From: Oscheius onirici
Taxonomy: Eukaryota > Nematoda > Chromadorea > Rhabditida > Rhabditidae
Direction: 5' to 3'
Assembly: GCA_932521025.1 (NCBI GenBank)
Contig: OW051473.1
Span: 8,308,001-8,372,000, forward strand
DNA length: 64,000 nt
A model generated the notes under the pieces. The model was not told the DNA's origin. It ran no database searches and was given only the letters and a program-made list of their open reading frames with translations. The translations under genes were made by a program, and so were the position numbers. How positions within the stretch are numbered: the first letter of the stretch is position 1; each line of letters starts with the position of its first letter. Shown one piece after another: positions 10,453 through 22,234 of this stretch.

Positions 10453-12466
10453 GTCTTCAGAAGTCATTGTCACCTCTCTTCCAACGAACTCTTCTCAGAA
10501 ATCGACGTTAAAAATAAGTCAGAATGACAAGGTCACAGCTTTTCCTTTGCTACAGAGAACCTTAAAATATACTACTGGATATTTTAAGATATTTTCAACC
10601 GGGCACCTAAGATCCTGTAGTAGAAGTGATCCGTCTGATTGATGGCTTCCTAGCAAAAAGATCTTTTCACGTTAGCTTTCAGAGTTGGAGTTTAGACCTT
10701 TCGAAATTCAGACTGGCCCCAATTCTTAAAAAAAACTGATAAAATCCTTTAGATTATGGAACAGCGATGTTTAAAAGACTGGAACCCTTGAACATTCAGG
10801 GAGTTTGCATGGGTTTGTGTGGAATAATAAGCAGCACAGGACTCTCAGTATGTACAATGGGTATGAAGATACCTGATAACCTATTTCTCATTAAGGCCAA
10901 GTATTAATTGCTAAGAGTGACGAAAACCGGTTTGCTCTGATGAGCCCATTAATTCTCGGCACTCGCCCATCTAGCTGAAGGTCATAGCAACTCACGGTTA
11001 TCACTGACAACGATCCCCTGCGCAGTTTGCGGCAGCCGGCTGTGTCTTCATTCGACGTGGGAGGAGTGGCCTCCCAATTAGAGTGTCATTCATCATTAGA
11101 CTGTACACCGTCCCCCCTCTCTCTCTCCGACTCACTTTACACCCTTGTAAGGCAGTCCGCTCTCGCACAGGAGGACAGTCTCGGGAACATCCGAGGTGTC
11201 CAGTTTACTCATCATTTCAACACTTTATCAATTAGTCCTTCCACTCTAAACAATCTGTTGTTTTGCTAAGCTTTAAACAACAAGCGGAGTTTTTGCTAGA
11301 CGCCGTTAATAGGATTATCACTTTATGACCTGAGCGATCCAATTAACAAACACATTGTGTTGTTCCAGGCTTTTTTTGAGAGAAAGACAACAAACATACA
11401 TTGTTGTGATCTTTGTCAAAATGTTCCAATTTGTTGACTACCTTGTTTTATCAGCTAATTTCTCAAACAAACTATACATTTCACCCACTTTTACGGTTCT
11501 TTCTACTCTTCCCCGGAAGACCTCATAAATTATACCCGTATTATCTGTAATGGTCATCAGGTGAACGTTGTTTTAAGATGGCGCGCCGCGCACAGATTAA
11601 ATGATCTCATTACCACGACAGCTATTCACCCCATATCCTTGGGCGATTGACGTGAGCTTAAAGAGAATACGGTCGGTGGCTACTATTCGTCGCGAACCTC
11701 ATTAGAGAGGAGCGACGGTGGGTTACGGTCTCTGTCTTGTGCTGTCTGAAAGACGGCGCAATTTGTCTCTCCCGTCCCGCATCCGCTCCTCCCGATCGAT
11801 CATTCGGATCTCGTTCCAAATCGACGTTTGATAACGCTAACAGACCAGTTCCTCCTCGTACCACACACTCCGCTTCCGTGATCTGATGCCTGTAGCATGG
11901 GGGAGGTCGTGGAACAGATTAGACACAAGTTGGATTGGGAGAAATTGGTTAAAGTACGGGAAAAGGTCGTTTTGGCCACAAACACCCTTAGTCACACTAG
12001 TGAAGAGAATGATGACTCTCATTTGAGGCCCTGCCACAGCCCAGTAGTACTGAATGTGAGATGTTGAAACATACAACAAACATAATTTTATTGTTTGATC
12101 GTCACTTCGATCTGAGGGAACAAAATAATAATTTTCAGCCATTTTTATAAAACTGATGGCTTCTTCTTGATGACTCTATTTATGAGACCCGGCCACAAGC
12201 GCGTACAATGAGTAATGAAAAAAATTTAGCTTACCATCCTGAAGTTTTTCACGAGAAAACTGGAATGAATGAGAGCAAACATTTTAAAATCGTTTGATGC
12301 AGACTTCTGATGTACCAAGTACCCTTGACCATTACTTTAAAATCGCTTAGATCTCATTTTATCACAGAAACAAGACTATAATAACAATTATGGCTGCTTG
12401 TCTCAAATGACATCTATTTTTTATTTAATAGAACGAGATGCAGTTTGTAACGTTCTTCTTCCAGGT
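10453..12466. other. 2-kb gap without a supported gene
   Basis: Overlapping open frames occur on the minus strand at 11658-12142, but none has a domain or a consistent splice chain. It may hold the promoter and 5' leader of the zinc-finger gene. Confidence 0.4.
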
Positions 12467-13426
12467 ATGAACAACATCCTGGATCTCTTTTGTCTTCCCG
12501 TTGACGAAGCAACCGACGAGCCGACCACCTCCTCTTCATCCGACGGTTCAGAGTGTCCTTCAGATGGGGCCACGCCAACCTCCGAATCTTTCGACTTTCT
12601 AGCCCAGCTTCTATCCAACAGTCCTCGATTGCCAGTAAAACGGAAAGGAAGGACATTGGCGGAAACTGTAGAGATTCTGAAGAAGCAAAAGGAGGCTCAG
12701 CCTTCCCCGGCTGAATCTCCAGAAGAATATCCCTCTCCGTGTCCGACACCTGCTCCAACTTTGGTATCGTTCAATTTACCCGTCTTCGGGCCAAATGGCC
12801 ATGCGGCGGCAGAGCGGCTAGCTTCGATGGTTGTCAAAGAAAAGGAGCAACAATTAGCTGCCGTTATAAGCTACGAGAAGGAAAAGGAGGTAAAGAACCA
12901 AATCAAGCAGATGACAAATCAAATAACTGCAGAGTTTGTGTTTTCTCTTAATGTAGAGACAACCGTTTTCAGAATAGCTCCAAATTCTTCCGACGACGAC
13001 AAACGATTTGCCTGTCAGATCTGTAACAAGAAATTTGCCAACAAGTTTCTTCTTAACAAGCATATTTTCATCCATACTGGCTTGAGGCCTCATCAGTGTC
13101 CTGATTGTCATAAGGTGAAGATTTCTCTTATGAAAGGTAACCATGGAGTTCAGAGTTTCAACAGGAAAGACAACCTTCTCAGACATAGGAAAACTCATAC
13201 AGTACCTTTGAAAGAGGACCGAAGCACTTTAAGTAAGTCTATCACCAACTTTTCACGCAAATTCTCACTTTCAGTCAATCCACTGCTCTTGGCTGCGGTG
13301 GCGCCGGGAAGGACAGACTTAGCCGGATCAAGTGAGTTGTCTTATTGTGACTCAAAGGAAAGTTTAGCAACTCCCGAATCTCTTCTTATGACATTGTTTG
13401 CTGCTCATCAACAGCAACAAGTTTAA
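12467..13426 (+). CDS. C2H2 zinc-finger protein (two fingers), probable transcription factor
   Basis: The start at 12467 lies 2 bp after TTCTTCCAG, a likely trans-splice acceptor; the frame also stays open further upstream. The N-terminal half is Ser/Thr/Pro/Glu-rich (TTSSSSDGSE), then a basic PVKRKGRT stretch that could be a nuclear signal. Finger 1 (FACQIC...HIFIHT) is encoded at about 13007-13078 and finger 2 starts at HQCPDC. A 39-nt in-frame intron (13115-13153) must be removed to join HQCPDCHK to SFNRKDNLLRHRKTH, a textbook C2H2 finger. A second intron (13233-13274) is also in frame. The C-terminus is glutamine-rich. The 12890-12972 segment has splice-like ends but removing it breaks the frame, so I keep it. 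Nuclear DNA binding is inferred; I do not recognise the orthologue. Confidence 0.85.
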   Translation: MNNILDLFCLPVDEATDEPTTSSSSDGSECPSDGATPTSESFDFLAQLLSNSPRLPVKRKGRTLAETVEILKKQKEAQPSPAESPEEYPSPCPTPAPTLVSFNLPVFGPNGHAAAERLASMVVKEKEQQLAAVISYEKEKEVKNQIKQMTNQITAEFVFSLNVETTVFRIAPNSSDDDKRFACQICNKKFANKFLLNKHIFIHTGLRPHQCPDCHKVKISLMKGNHGVQSFNRKDNLLRHRKTHTVPLKEDRSTLSKSITNFSRKFSLSVNPLLLAAVAPGRTDLAGSSELSYCDSKESLATPESLLMTLFAAHQQQQV

Positions 13427-13649
13427 CTTCATGGTGCCATTTTTTGCGCTTAATGGGTGTTTTTCACGGGCTTCTCATGTTGGTTGCTCAATTATCTGTG
13501 ATATTCTAGAGCAATAAATTGTTATGCCTTAATTATTGAATAAGTACTTTTCCAGCAGTTTTCTTAAAGAGAATTCTAGAGAGTTGTATGTAAATTCCGG
13601 TATAGGTTCAATCTTCATTCACTCCAATACTTACATTATTACAATTATT

Positions 13650-14035
13650 TCAGTTTACAAAACCTTGAGGTTCAGCCAATTGGTCCTGTTTCTCAAAGTA
13701 ATCCTTAACAGCAGTCTTCTGGTTTATTGGCAGCGAGCTTTCCCATTCTTGAATCTTAGCTTTACGCTGCTCTGGATTCGTAGCGGACTGAAACAGTATG
13801 TGTGTCCCACACCATCGCATACACTTCTCACCTTTAGTCCCTCGTTTAGTTTTGCCAAACTATCTGCATCAACTCCTTCTATCTTTATGTCCTTGACGAT
13901 TGGAGGGACGCTAGCGTCTGAAATCTACGTTTGGTTGGTATTAAAGTTTTAACATGCAATCAAGTTGAAAAACTCACTTTCGTGGTCAGCGAGTACAACG
14001 GCAAGAAGAGCAATGAGGCTGAGCAGCTTGAACAT
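13650..14035 (-). CDS. Small secreted protein, possibly SXP/RAL-2 (DUF148)-like, 93 aa
   Basis: Three exons in phase (13978-14035, 13832-13917, 13650-13787; introns 60 and 44 nt) encode a signal peptide MFKLLSLIALLAVVLA followed by a short acidic, charged helical protein. The segment NPEQRKAKIQEWESSLP resembles the helix of the nematode-specific SXP/RAL-2 family, but the match is only to the general pattern. A TATA box lies 36 bp upstream. There are no cysteines in the mature part. It is most likely an extracellular nematode protein of unknown role. Confidence 0.7.
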
Positions 14036-14070
14036 TTTTTAGCCAGTGATCTGGTGAGGGCGATGCTCGG

Positions 14071-14078
14071 TATTTATA
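14071..14078 (-). promoter_or_regulatory. TATA box of the small secreted protein gene
   Basis: TATAAATA on the minus strand, 36 bp upstream of the start codon at 14035. Confidence 0.6.
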
Positions 14079-14595
14079 CCCTCGGCTCTAAGTACAGCCC
14101 TGTTTACGTAAACAAGTTGAGAAAATGGAGACAGACAGGATAATCTCCCTCTCAATATAGGGATATTTTGATGCAGATTTTCGGGGGGATTCATTGAGGT
14201 GAACGCACATTGGAGGGCATCAGGGATGAGATATTCCCAAAAACGATGGAGAATCAACTGATCAGTTATTATTTTCCCCCTCTATGCATCCTGCAAAATA
14301 ACAATTCCTGCACGTGCCGATGGGTATTAGATTACTTGTTGATGTGCACAAGTTGACGACTTGTCTGACATTTGAAAATCTTTATTACTGCATAAAACTC
14401 AAAACAAGTGAGATCGCTATGTACATACACAAGAAGCAGATGCGCGAGTGACAGTCAAAAAGGAGAGAAGTTCGTCGCGTTTCCAAGAAGCAGAAACTTT
14501 GGTATAAGTGGAGACATATTGAGCTGAGAGCCGTGTGCGTTTTCCGGTATCGTTGAGACGTAGGGTGGCGGGTGAGAGAGAAAGTACAGATGTCA

Positions 14596-15440
14596 TCAGT
14601 ACTGTCCACGTGAGCGATTCATCGAGGGGAACTGAAAATTTTGTACTTTCCGGCCTGATTTATCGGTCACTACTTGAACAGAAGTGGCCGGCAGCGGTGG
14701 ACGAGCCAGATAGTTGTTGGTATCAAAGTGGCGCAAAAGATCACTGCTGGCACAGTGCATAGGTTGCGCGGTTTTCTGCGGAGAAGACTGCTAGAAAAGG
14801 AGGTTTTTTGAGGTTAGATTTATGGTTAGTATTTGAAATAGTGAGTGTTTGCGCAGGTAAACTGACAAAGTTGTCTTTTGCGGTATGACAAAATAACAGT
14901 CAATCTATGTTAAAGGCTCAATCTTTGAAAATCTCGCGTTCGTAAGGGCAGACGAGCGGTGTTCGTTTTCGATATAACTGTTAGGAAAAGACTGTTTATA
15001 AAATGGAGAACGGCTGGAATTCCCATTCTAGGGGAAAGGGGTGAATAACAAACAAGCTGCGAGTTGCGATTCTACTCATAAAATTGAAAATAAGACTCAC
15101 AAAAGACTCCGAGTAGCGAGGATTTCCGAGCATGTCACGAGATTTGCTGATTTCCCTAGCAATGCGGTCCATAAAATCGTCCAAGTCCCTGGAACACAGT
15201 TGTTACTCATTCTAAAATAATGACTTACGGAGTAGCAGCCTGGACCGACTCCTGGACTTGAAGGTCATCCAGCTGACGAATGCACGAGGCCTGGCAGAGT
15301 GGACCCGAGTCATCTCCGGCAACCACAACCACAGCGTGGACAAATCGCGGTCGCTCCAGAATAAGCTCGGCGGATTCTTCAGCCATCTCGTCCACAAAGG
15401 ATTCCAGCACTAGCTTGAGCATGGAAGAGTCAAACCCCAT
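14596..15440 (-). CDS. Unrecognised protein, 164 aa
   Basis: Three exons keep a perfect frame: 15229-15440, 15101-15188 and 14596-14790, with introns of 40 and 310 nt. The start MGFDSSMLKLVLESF lies 16 bp after a TTTTTCAG acceptor, suggesting trans-splicing. Residues 1-100 are acidic and helical with the pattern MAEESAELILERPRF and a hydrophobic HAVVVVAG strand; the C-terminal 65 residues are basic, Pro/Ser-rich and end SMNRSRGQY. No signal peptide or membrane segment is seen. I do not recognise the family, but the mix of an acidic fold and a basic tail looks like a real cytosolic or nuclear protein. Confidence 0.65.
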
Positions 15441-18400
15441 GATTTCGTTAAAGTCACTGAAAAAGCAATGATGAGAATTTAGATGCAAGAGGTTCAGTTA
15501 ATGGTGCAACCAAAAGATTAGGTTTGAAAATAGGCGGTTTTGAAAAAGTGATTTAGGATTGGGTGTTGCCGCAGTTCTTTCCGAAACTGTTTTCGCGATG
15601 AGACCACCGTGGGAAAGGGCGCTGTCATCCGCTTTCACTGACGTAATCTATAGGCGCATCTCAACCAGAAGTGGAGTCCAAAATGTAAACAACGGCAAGC
15701 CAACGCAGAAGCTAGAGTGTTCGTTTCATATTCCTATTGAAGAAGGAAGGGGAACGGAGGCACTGAATCAGAAGAAAATGACCAAACGTGTTCAAAACAC
15801 CATTTGTCGGCTTGCCTTTTTCTTCTATACAACCCAAGGGAGAGGAAACGAGGCGTACATGTCAAATTCACAGGCTGATAATTATGTGGCTTTTCAGGAA
15901 AAAGCTGGGAAAGATATCGTTGGCAGATATGCGATCGCCTGGGCCCGCGCGAACGGCAGTTCCAATGAGAAAACCGGTATGGCGACCAGCAGTTTTCTGA
16001 CCCACAGGTGATGCTCGGAAAGTTTGCGATAGCACTGATAAGGCTGGGTGTCCGAGAAGAGAGAGGGAGAGACAGTCACAAAAAACGGGCTTCCAACAAT
16101 ACCCTGACCCGATCGATGCACACATGTGAATAGTGGCGGGAAACGAAGCTGCGCGGAAAAGGATGGGTCGCGTGAAACAAGCAGTGTTTACAGAGACGAA
16201 CTCGCAGAGAGGGAGAGAAAGACACCTGCTCTTTTGTACGGGCAAATTTGCGCGCACGCCGTTCTTCACACTGCATACATGCGAGACAGCTAACATATAA
16301 ATGGAGAGGTCGTTAAGAATCGCCGAACAAGCCAATTATGACAAGCGGACTGCTAATGAACAAGGTGTTTCAGGAGGAGAGGTAGGGCCAGAAATTGATA
16401 AGGTATCATTTTTGAGAGTGCGGGGCAAAACGAACAAGATGTTTTGAATGTTGTCTATTTCTTGTCCTAGTTAGTGGCTTGTCCGAACTAGAATAACTGA
16501 TAAGGGATTGTAAAAAAAAGGCTCGTGGAGGAGACTTTGAACAGAGATTTTCATCCAGGCGGAAGATGGACTGGGTGACAATGTTCAAATATCCAACTGA
16601 AATGAGCCGGCCGTGACGCAAAAGGAGTCATCTTTCTCCATTAACGCCAAAGATTTCCGCTTAAGTCTCTGAGAAAAGGCGACTGGGAGGAAGCGAGGAG
16701 GTATGACGTGTGTGGCCATCACAGGTCGTCCCGACATTTGCGTAACGATGGCCATTTACGTCCTCCCCCGCACAGATTCTCCTAAGAAAATGTGGGTGGC
16801 TGTAAACAGAGAGTGTGCGCGGAATACAGATGATGTGCCCTGGGGATAGGGTGACAGCCTCAAAAAAGCAGAAAAGGAAGAGAGTCGTTAATCATAGGGA
16901 AGGAACGGAACAACGTGCTAGCATGTCTGTTCAGCAGAAAATATTTGCTGCTTGGTGTTCAGAGAACTGATAATCGGGAAGAACGGGCCGACTCTCATGA
17001 ATTAGTGATCAGATCGATTCACACCCGCCCAGATTGGATATCAAAGGCCATGCGACATGTGTCCTTGCATCAAATTATGATAACAGAAAAATACTCTCAC
17101 CTCTTCGGCTCGACGTCTTTGCCATGCTGGAAGCACATGTCGTCAACTGATGGGCGAACCTAAAATTTTAGATCAAGATGGGAAAAGACGGAGGTTGACT
17201 GTTTGATCAAAGGGTAAAGAAAAAGAAGCGCATGGAACTACAAGCGGGGTACGAGAATAGAAAGTAGACAAGCACCTGCATTGTAGCGCTACACGGTTCG
17301 TCGTAATCCGTTTACCAAGAAGATGCTCCCTAACCCTGTGTGTGGTCTCTACCGCGGTAAATAATGAGGAGAAGTAAGAAGATTAAGAGGTAAGTACTAG
17401 CGGCGCCTAAGTTTTAGACCTGCGGGACCATACACCGGGAGCATCTTTGTCTCTCCTCCTTCATAAAAGGAGTGACTATTGTTTACGGTCATCGGCGCGA
17501 ATCCGATTATCGCTTTTTTGTGTGCAGATCATGACATAGGAGAAAAGAGGTCATCCTTCCAGGTAAACTGAAAACGGTTTTAGCACCTCTTTCAGTGGTG
17601 CAAATTAAAACATCGTTAAGACCTTCTTAGATACTGGAACAGAGCAAAGGCAAGGCTTAAAACTCGAGTTGTTCTATCGGGAAGAAAAGACAAAGAAACA
17701 AAGAAGCATGCACTTTTTGCATGTTTTGACGGCAGAAATTATCGAAATGTCTTGCAATACTCCTATAGTTTTCTCGAATTTCTTATGCAAAAGGGCAAAA
17801 CTTTCTGTGATCTTGTGTCCTATTCCAAAAAGAGGAATTTTTCGAAATTTTTCTCTGTCACTTTTGCCATAAACCAAGAGTTCAAAAAGTTTCTCAGTAT
17901 GTAACGTCTTTGGAAGTTTGTTAAGGTTTTGTTGATACTGAAAAAATGAAGTCAGAAAGCATGATTCTGAGCGCATCTGCCGACTAAAAAAAGATGATCG
18001 GACTGAAATAGGGCAAGCTGCCTTTGGCAGTGCGGTTGAGTGAGGGTGCTCGAATGGAATTATCCCTCGTATGAGTCAGAAGCGATCGCGACCTGTTTGT
18101 AGACGGCAGACTGGTCTTCTGACCAACCTATGCCCCACGCTGGCTTACTAGTTAAACTAATCTGCAGAAGACGGGGAACTGTGAACCAACTTAAGCTGGT
18201 AAGGGTTCACTGAGCAGTAAACAGACGTGATAAGCTTATGAGGTGACCCGTTCGAGAGAGAAATAATAACCTGTGACAACAGGCTTCAGTTTGAATTTTG
18301 GTGCAAAGGGCGCAACGAGGAACGTGTTTGTGTCGGGAATGCTTTTCGCGCATTTTGCAGACAGTCAAGTCAGTAATTACCGTAAATTTGTGTGACTGTA

Positions 18401-20009
18401 AAAGAATAGTAAAATGGTGGAGAACGCCATGGAAGGACGGTAGCCAAGGTGAAGGCACTCGAGGGCAAAAAAGACGACCTGCTAATGTGACAAGTTTAAC
18501 AAGCGGAACCCACAAAACGTTCGCAGCTTTAAATTGGCCATGGATTAACGTGTTCAAGAGGGTGTCTTTCCCGCTCCGTATCTACGCAAATTGAGTAAAA
18601 ATGGAACGACGTGAACTCCTCTTTGAACAACAATTTGTTGACCAAGTGCCATGCAAATGAGCCTTTTCTGTTAGACTGGAGAAAAGGAGAGAGGTTGCCA
18701 GAAAATGATCTTGTTCTGAGACTCACTAACCACTTAGCTTGGCAATTTGGTCTCCTCAGCACTCTGACGAGATTGGGACAGAGAAAAGACCATTGAACCA
18801 ACCTGACAAAACACCCGGAACGCCTCGGGAAAAGCATTATTCTTGCTTGTTTTGTTGACTGGAAGTTGTCAAGCGTAAGAGACTAGGGTGTGAGGTGCAA
18901 AAAGAGAATGGGGAGAGACAAACGGAACGAAAGAGCGAACGGTGTGCATCTTCACGTCCCGGCATTAGCACAACTAATCCGAAGAACACGGGGTCTTGAC
19001 ACGGGCTGTTTGATCTCGCTGGCAGCTTCTTTCACTCACATGCAAACAAAAGTGTGAACCGTCAAGACGGCTTAGTATGTAACCAGTGCGTGTCTACTGT
19101 CTTGTAAAGTATTAAACAGACGGTTTAAGCGAAGACTACATTCAAAGTTCAGACGGACAGAAGAAAAAAAGAGGGGAGAGAAACAGGCCCACCCTTCTTT
19201 CCGCCTTATTACTATGGAAATTGGGTAGCTCTCCTCCCTTCTCGGTGATGGGCTTTTGTCTCGCCCCGTTCATAAATCAGGCTCAATCCACGTATATGAA
19301 ACTAACTACGACGCACGAGCATCGTCAAAGGGCACTGGCACTTCAGCTGCTCAAAAATTCAGAAACAGCGCAGAACTTTGTGCAGACCAAAGTCATTTTT
19401 CTAAAAGGTTCAAATTTAACGTTATTGTTTGTTTCCTTTTAGGTTCCCATCAAGAGAAATGAGCGGAAAATTTTCAAACACTTGTATTTCCGGTTTTCAA
19501 CAATCTGACCAATTTTGGATGCTGTAGCTCGGGAGCTCGTGCACTGACCCCAGCAAATGTCAAACATTGTTTGTGCTCCACTTGTAAAACACACCTTTTA
19601 CATATGTGTCAGTTTCTTGGCATAAAACCGGAATTAAAACGACATCATGGTAGCTTTAAAACGTATTTTTCAGTTGTTAATCTTATGTATTTCGGTTGGA
19701 AAATGGCTTTTGGCAAAGACGGTTGGATTGAGTCGGTATAGTCCAAAAGGAGGAAAGAGTTTTGTCAACCTTTCTGTAACAGATGCTTCTTAAATGTTTT
19801 ATCTCAGGAACCTTATCGGTATTTGAAAGCAATACCGATTCCGTGCAATGAGAAAACAAACGACAATCACCATGAGGTTATTGACGGAGTCTGTTCTCCG
19901 TCTTGTTTGCTGTAAATTGAAAAGAACTCTTCTTATATAGATCATAACTTTATTATATGTCTCTTACAATTTTTAATTTGTGGCAGTAAGTTAGTAGTTC
20001 CAAATCGTT
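15441..20009. other. 4.6-kb gap without a supported gene
   Basis: Only short, overlapping open frames (longest about 155 codons at 15868-16335 minus) without domains or linked splice sites. No tRNA cloverleaf and no long inverted repeat seen. It could contain regulatory DNA, non-coding transcripts or a long first intron. Confidence 0.4.
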
Positions 20010-21997
20010 TTACTTCTCAAAGTAGCACTGTTCGTCATCCGAGATGTAGTCACCGAACTCGAAATGATACACGTCGAACAGCGCCGCTTCCCATCTTTTT
20101 GCCATACGTGTCTTCTCTTCCACTGTTCCGTTACCCGAGAGGGTATTCAGGACCGATTCCACACTAAAAAAGTTGAAACTAGATATAAAGTATGACCTTA
20201 CCTTGCAAGGACAACCTTCTTCATGTTCCTTCTGTACAAGCTTTTGAGATTCGTCAGATTAAACTTCAGTGCTCGGACTTCAATCAGAGCGTAGTAGTAA
20301 GCCCGGAAAATCTGAAATTTTGCTTTTTATACATAACATTTTTGTGGCTACCTTCATGAAGTGGTTTCTCCTCGTTCCGATATCAGCTGAAGTGATAATC
20401 AGACTAGTAAGATCCTCGGTCGGGTCTCCGAAATGGACGCTCTAGAAAAAGCAAAGTTAAATAGGGGAAATTATTAGAAAAACTACCTCCCAGTCAGTAA
20501 TCTCCACCAAATCATGCTTAAACTCTCCAAAGACGCAATTCTGTTCGGTCAAGTTTCCGTGACAAATGACCTCGCTGTATGGAATTTCTTCATGCTCTCT
20601 TCCTTCATTGTGCGAAAGACAGTCGAGCTGCATTCAAATTGTGTTTTTTGGATAAAAAAAACATTTACCATCTCGGCAACATCGTGCGGCCTTGTGAAGA
20701 ACTGAGCTAACTCTCCGGTCACGCTTTGCTTCAGAATGTTGGTCACTTCGGCAGAAACTTGCTTCTCGTAGAGTTGGACATTCGTGTAGTTGGCCTTGAT
20801 AGTGCCGTAAAACTGAAAATGTTCCAGTATTTCGATTTAGTGAAGCGTGAGAATGCTCTGATTTTGAAAATTTGTTAGTTGTGAAACTGTTTTCTAATAT
20901 TTGGGAGAGAGTTTGTTCAGAAAAGCGTGAAAAAATTCCGTGAAATGAAGAAAACAACCAGTGTTTCTGTGTGCTATACGAACGTTTCTGGCAAGCAGCT
21001 AGTTTAGTTCGAAAGTTCGAGGATAGTGGCTAAAATTACAAAAGTAAAAATCTACCTCCTTTCCCAAAGTTTCAGCTGTCTTCCCATGTAACTTTGCAAT
21101 GTTCTCGGCTACAACTATCAGTTCCTCCAACGTGAGCTCATTCTTTGGGTGCTGTCCTTTGGGAATCTACAATTGTTTCTTGCAGATGGAGGCGTTAAGC
21201 AAATAGGTTTACCTCGAGCACAAACACCGAATGGTTTTGCGTTCCGTCTTCAATTTGAAAGTTAATTTGCAGCTCTCCCACGGGGTAGTCAATTTTGTTC
21301 GTTCGAACATACTGAAGAACGAAGCGAGAATTGTAGTATGCACACTAAAATCGATAACATACTAGCTTTGATAAATTCGAGGTACCAGTCTAGCACATTC
21401 CTCCAAACTGTTAGTCACCTCTTCATTGGAATCCTTGACCAGATAGAGACGATAGTGCTTGCACTCGCTCTAAAAACTCGTGATTAATCGGCTCCATAAT
21501 ATGGGTATTAACAGGCTCTTATCAAAAAGGAATAGTGGCGAGGAATGTTTGGATCGAACTGGCGGGCTTGACCTTTTTGAGACTTTTGCTATTGGCGCGC
21601 AACTACTTGTACTTCTGGTTCTTCGGTTCCGCTTGTTTACACATTTACCTCATGTTATTTTAGAGATTTTAAGCCAAATTCACGGGAGTTTGGCTACATT
21701 TCAAAATAAAAACATGAAAATTCACGCTTTGCCCATGTTTATCACATCCAATGAAACTCATTGTATGCAGGCAAAAGTTTTTTGACGTGATCTTGAAAGA
21801 TATCTTGCAAACTCAAGCTGTTCTAGCTGGTTTAATCACAGAGTATTCACAAAATATTATTTTTGTCGAAACTGTAGCTTTGCCCTTACCTCAATCTCGA
21901 CACTGGTCACTCCGAGCATGCTAACATGAGGAGGGTACTCCTTGAAGTCGGCCAAGCCGAGCTCTTGAGCGACGACCTCAGTCACTCGACTACCCAT
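20010..21997 (-). CDS. CHK-type (choline/ecdysteroid-kinase-like) protein, probably catalytically inactive, 357 aa
   Basis: Nine exons stay in frame (21890-21997, 21386-21469, 21213-21344, 21056-21166, 20669-20812, 20487-20627, 20352-20441, 20202-20311, 20010-20163); most introns are 38-46 nt. The fold is recognised from the C-lobe pattern ICHGNLTEQNCVF followed by LVEITDWESVHFGDPTEDL, the equivalent of HGDxxxxN and DWQ...G.P..DL in the DUF1679/CHK family of small-molecule kinases. Three usually conserved positions differ: the strand VFVLEIP has Glu where the ATP-binding Lys is expected, HGN replaces HGD (catalytic base), and DWE replaces DWQ. The product is shorter than the usual ~400 residues, mostly at the N-terminus. 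By inference it is a pseudokinase, since the frame is fully open. Confidence 0.82.
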
Positions 21998-22234
21998 AGT
22001 TCTGAAAAGTGATTCAAAAAAGATCTAAAAAGCTCGAAATGGCCTGAAGGCAGACGCCTGATGGCATAGTGAAGCGACATCAAGTCGTTTCAGACCGGTG
22101 GGCAAACAGTCGATTCCTTATCACCAGACCTTGTAAAATGTCGAGTAAGGATGAGTTGCAAGAAAAATCGATTCTGATTTCATCGTCAACTTGTTTGCCT
22201 TTCTAAGATTTATACAAGTGTTTCAGACGAGACA

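Noticed and set aside
12890-12972. 83-nt intron in the zinc-finger gene (GTAAAG...TTTTCAG)
   Set aside because: Splicing it out shifts the frame before the first finger; the retained sequence reads through in frame.
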